Shown here: positions 5,014 through 7,332 of the stretch, one piece after another | How the letters are laid out: each line of letters starts with the position of its first letter | How positions within the stretch are numbered: the first letter of the stretch is position 1 | From: Candidatus Heimdallarchaeota archaeon | GTDB lineage: Archaea > Asgardarchaeota > Heimdallarchaeia > Heimdallarchaeales > Kariarchaeaceae | Reading direction: 5' to 3' | Assembly (NCBI GenBank): GCA_021399405.1 | Contig: JAAFKL010000415.1 | Location: 1-7,332, forward strand | DNA: 7,332 nt | Notes under the pieces: model-generated | The model's database searches: none | The model's input: only the letters and a program-made list of their open reading frames with translations | Told to the model about the DNA's origin: nothing | Made by a program: the position numbers and the translations under genes

Positions 5014-7188
5014 AAAATTGCCCTTTCGATCGTCACTCATTTGATTCGCATGTTGAACTTTCAGTGATTGTTCAATTTTTTCGTAATATTCTTCTGCAGA
5101 AGCAGTCATCGTTGCATGTACTCTCTCTTTAGCCATAAGAAAGTGTTTATTCATTATTTTATTGGCTTCAGTATCTTCCCTTAATGCAATTAATCCCGCT
5201 TCTCTGCAAAAAGCTTCGATATCAGCTCCTACGAATCCGTCTAGGGATTTTGATATTTTCTCTATATCTACATCCGAGCCTAGTGGCATTTTTTTGGTAT
5301 AAATTTCCAATATTTCATTTCTACCTTTGAAATCAGGAGGTTTCACGTATAGTAATCTATCAAAACGTCCTGGTCTAAGAAGAGCAGGATCAAGTATATC
5401 TGGACGATTTGTGCCTGCAAGAACAATAACGTTGTTGAGTTTTTCCATCCCATCAATTTCTGTTAACAATTGTGATATTACTCGTTCAGTAACAGAAGAA
5501 TCAGAATTCATTCCTCTTCTTGGTGCTAATGAATCAATTTCATCAAAGAAAATTACCGTAGGAGATGCAAGTCTCGCTTTTCTAAATGTTTCTCGAATTG
5601 CCTTTTCTGAATCTCCCACCCACATAGATAGGATTTCTGGTCCTTTTATCGATATGAAGTTAGCTTCAGATTCATTTGCTACAGCCTTTGCCAAAAGAGT
5701 TTTCCCAGTACCAGGCGGGCCATATAATAAAATTCCCTTTGGTGGGGTTATACCCATTCTTTTGAATATCTCGGGGTGTTTAATAGGCCATTCCACAGCT
5801 TCTCTTAATTCTTGAATGACACTATCCAGACCGCCAATTTCATCATAATTTACTTTAGGAATTTCAACAAATACTTCTCTTAGTGCTGAAGGTTGTATCT
5901 CCTTTCTTGCTTCCTCAAAATCATCTTTTGTGACTTGCATTCTATCTAAAATTTCTACTGGAATTGTATCTGCATCTAGATTTATGTCAGGCAAAAATCT
6001 TCTCAATGTTCTCATCGCAGCTTCTCTTGAAAACGCCTGTAAATCTGCACCTACCCATCCATGTGTATTTTTAGCAAATTTTTCTAAGCTGACATCTTCT
6101 GCTAATGGCATTCCCCGTGTGTGTATCTGTAATATTTCTCTTCTTCCATCAACATTAGGAACACCAATTTCAATTTCACGATCAAATCTACCTGGTCTCC
6201 TTAATGCTTCATCAATAGATGATTGTCGATTTGTTGCTGCAATGATTACTACTTGTCCTCGAGAGGATATACCGTCCATCGAAGCTAATAATTGAGCTAC
6301 TACTCTTCGTTCAACTTCACCACTAGTTTCTTCCCTTTTCGGCGCTATGGCATCAATCTCATCAATAAAAATTATTGAAGGAGCTTTATCTTCAGCCTCT
6401 CTAAAAATAGATCTTAATCTTTGTTCACTCTCACCATAATATTTGGACATGATTTCGGGTCCGTTAAGCGTTATTAAGTGAGCTTTGGTTTCTTGTGCCA
6501 CTGCTTTTGCAATTAATGTTTTACCCGCACCTGGAGGTCCATGTAGTAGAACTCCCTTTGGTGGATCAATCCCCAATTTTTCAAAGAGGATTGGATGGCT
6601 TAAAGGTAATTCAACCATCTCTCTTAATTTTTGTATAGTATCATCCAAACCACCAATATCTTCGTATGTGATTTTTGCATGGTCTATTCCAGAAATTGTT
6701 GTTGATTCATCAGCTATCTCTAATTCCGTGTCATCAGTCACAATTGTAATATTTTTTGGTTCCAGATCGATGACTACAAATGGATTTGCCTTTCCGAGAA
6801 CAGGAATCATGACTGTATCATCTATTGTTAATGGGTACCCTAGTAATTTTCTTTTAACAAAGGATTCAAACCCGAATTCAAAAGAAATGTTTGAGTGCAC
6901 TGAAGCAAATACAATTTTTATCGCTTTGGATGGGTTAGCTTTCTTTACAGTTACTTTTTCTGACAATGATATTCCAGCATTTTGTCGAATGATACTGTCC
7001 ATTCGAATTATTGATTTTTTTAGATCTTCTGGATAAGCTGGCCAAGCTACAGCAGCTGTAGTTTTTGATCCTTGAATTTCTACAATTTCTCCAGTTGAAA
7101 CCCCAATTTTCCTCATAGAAGTATTATCAAGACGAATTTTTCCTCTAATCACATCCCGATTTTTAGCTTCAGCTACTTTAAGATCCAC
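5008..7188 (-). CDS. cdc48: AAA+ ATPase Cdc48/VAT (p97 homologue)
   Basis: This hexameric unfoldase threads proteins through its pore, supplying substrates to the proteasome or remodelling complexes. The 726 residues comprise an N domain (about 1-170) and two AAA rings. D1 has Walker A GPPGAGKT (217-224), pore residues KYYG (249-252), Walker B IIFIDEID (272-279) and arginine fingers in RRPGRFDR (330-337). D2 has GPPGTGKT (490-497), pore MWVG (522-525), VIFFDEID (545-552) and LRPGRFDR (604-611). All catalytic residues are intact. The C-terminus ends GNFL and lacks the hydrophobic-Tyr-X proteasome-docking motif. The given start is GTG, the first standard start codon in the frame. However, GGAGGT lies 6 nt before an in-frame ATA at 7233, which would add 15 residues and give [18 protein letters not shown] after the start, so the true N-terminus may be there. 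The gene's end overlaps convergent ZPR1 by 6 bp. Confidence 0.96.
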   Translation of the reverse strand: MDLKVAEAKNRDVIRGKIRLDNTSMRKIGVSTGEIVEIQGSKTTAAVAWPAYPEDLKKSIIRMDSIIRQNAGISLSEKVTVKKANPSKAIKIVFASVHSNISFEFGFESFVKRKLLGYPLTIDDTVMIPVLGKANPFVVIDLEPKNITIVTDDTELEIADESTTISGIDHAKITYEDIGGLDDTIQKLREMVELPLSHPILFEKLGIDPPKGVLLHGPPGAGKTLIAKAVAQETKAHLITLNGPEIMSKYYGESEQRLRSIFREAEDKAPSIIFIDEIDAIAPKREETSGEVERRVVAQLLASMDGISSRGQVVIIAATNRQSSIDEALRRPGRFDREIEIGVPNVDGRREILQIHTRGMPLAEDVSLEKFAKNTHGWVGADLQAFSREAAMRTLRRFLPDINLDADTIPVEILDRMQVTKDDFEEARKEIQPSALREVFVEIPKVNYDEIGGLDSVIQELREAVEWPIKHPEIFKRMGITPPKGILLYGPPGTGKTLLAKAVANESEANFISIKGPEILSMWVGDSEKAIRETFRKARLASPTVIFFDEIDSLAPRRGMNSDSSVTERVISQLLTEIDGMEKLNNVIVLAGTNRPDILDPALLRPGRFDRLLYVKPPDFKGRNEILEIYTKKMPLGSDVDIEKISKSLDGFVGADIEAFCREAGLIALREDTEANKIMNKHFLMAKERVHATMTASAEEYYEKIEQSLKVQHANQMSDDRKGNFL
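5076..5081 (+). terminator. Possible T6 terminator of ZPR1 inside Cdc48
   Basis: Six T on the plus strand lie 63-68 nt after the ZPR1 stop codon, within the Cdc48 coding region. This is the first run of six in that direction and a plausible stop for ZPR1 transcription. Confidence 0.35.
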
Positions 7189-7239
7189 AGTAGGTCGGTT
7201 GTCATTGTTATCAGAGGTGTCGGCGTTACTTATACAATA

Positions 7240-7245
7240 ACCTCC
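7240..7245 (-). promoter_or_regulatory. Shine-Dalgarno site GGAGGT ahead of Cdc48
   Basis: The minus strand reads GGAGGT here, a full match to the archaeal Shine-Dalgarno core and the only perfect one I saw in the window. It is 51 nt from the GTG at 7188, too far to serve that codon, but exactly 6 nt from an in-frame ATA (7233-7231), which is ideal spacing. It suggests that translation starts at a non-standard AUA codon. Confidence 0.5.
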
Positions 7246-7269
7246 AAGTAATTGAGAGTTTTTTATTGA

Positions 7270-7281
7270 TTATAATTATAT
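7270..7281 (-). promoter_or_regulatory. TATA box of Cdc48
   Basis: The minus strand reads ATATAATTATAA here. Counting about 25 bp on gives a transcription start near 7251, which leaves a leader of about 17 nt containing the GGAGGT site and then the in-frame ATA. Box, leader, ribosome site and start line up well, which supports both this promoter and the upstream start. No TATA box fits a leaderless mRNA beginning at the GTG. Confidence 0.45.
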
Positions 7282-7332
7282 GGGGCAATTTGTTATTAAA
7301 AAGACTTACTTAAAGAGTATTTTTCAATTATC
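7282..7332. other. AT-rich edge of the window
   Basis: No gene or clear signal is visible in these last bases. They lie upstream of the Cdc48 promoter and may hold the promoter or end of a gene beyond the window. Confidence 0.4.

Noticed and set aside
5327..7036. Long open frames on the plus strand opposite Cdc48 (5327-5815, 5930-6295, 6485-7036)
   Set aside because: They are antisense images of the conserved AAA domains and encode no recognisable protein.
7173..7205. Ten-codon upstream frame (minus strand, ATG at 7205) overlapping the Cdc48 GTG
   Set aside because: It has no ribosome site and would lie inside the coding region if translation starts at the upstream AUA; chance is the simpler explanation.
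7228..7238. TATA-like GTATAAGT on the minus strand close to Cdc48
   Set aside because: It overlaps the proposed AUA start, and the box at 7270-7281 fits the GGAGGT site better.

Overview
The window looks like AT-rich archaeal chromosome. Four of its five protein genes belong to well-known families in their archaeal form: a two-ring Cdc48/VAT ATPase, a short single-module ZPR1 zinc-finger protein, a type III AMP phosphorylase and ribose-1,5-bisphosphate isomerase. Promoter-like TATA boxes about 26 bp before the predicted transcript start, T-run terminators and mostly missing Shine-Dalgarno sites also fit archaea. The fifth gene encodes a leucine-rich-repeat protein of the LPxxIxxL type. LRR plus ZPR1 plus Cdc48 in an AT-rich genome makes an Asgard (Promethearchaeota) lineage my first guess, but this is inference.

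Layout, left to right. Positions 1-162 are AT-rich spacer. An LRR gene (163-915, minus) has a TATA box placed for a leaderless mRNA. Positions 916-1276 are a gene-free stretch with several short palindromes and, next to the following gene, three 11-bp direct repeats about two helical turns apart. The AMP-salvage pair is next on the minus strand: AMP phosphorylase (2294-3817) upstream and ribose-1,5-bisphosphate isomerase (1277-2209) downstream. Positions 3818-4455 hold no convincing protein gene. Instead there is a locally GC-rich block (about 4028-4318) full of perfect hairpins, with TATA-like boxes before it and a T7 run after it: a candidate structured non-coding RNA of about 290 nt that I cannot assign to a family. 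ZPR1 (4456-5013, plus) and Cdc48 (5008-7188, minus) converge and overlap by 6 bp at their stop codons, and each has a T-run terminator candidate inside the other's coding sequence.

Functionally, AMP phosphorylase releases ribose-1,5-bisphosphate from AMP, and the isomerase turns it into ribulose-1,5-bisphosphate, which in archaea feeds a type III RubisCO (not in this window). Cdc48 unfolds proteins, and ZPR1 is a translation-factor folding protein in eukaryotes, so the right half has a protein-quality-control theme. The two most notable points are the unassigned RNA candidate and evidence that Cdc48 translation may start at an AUA codon 45 nt upstream of the obvious GTG.
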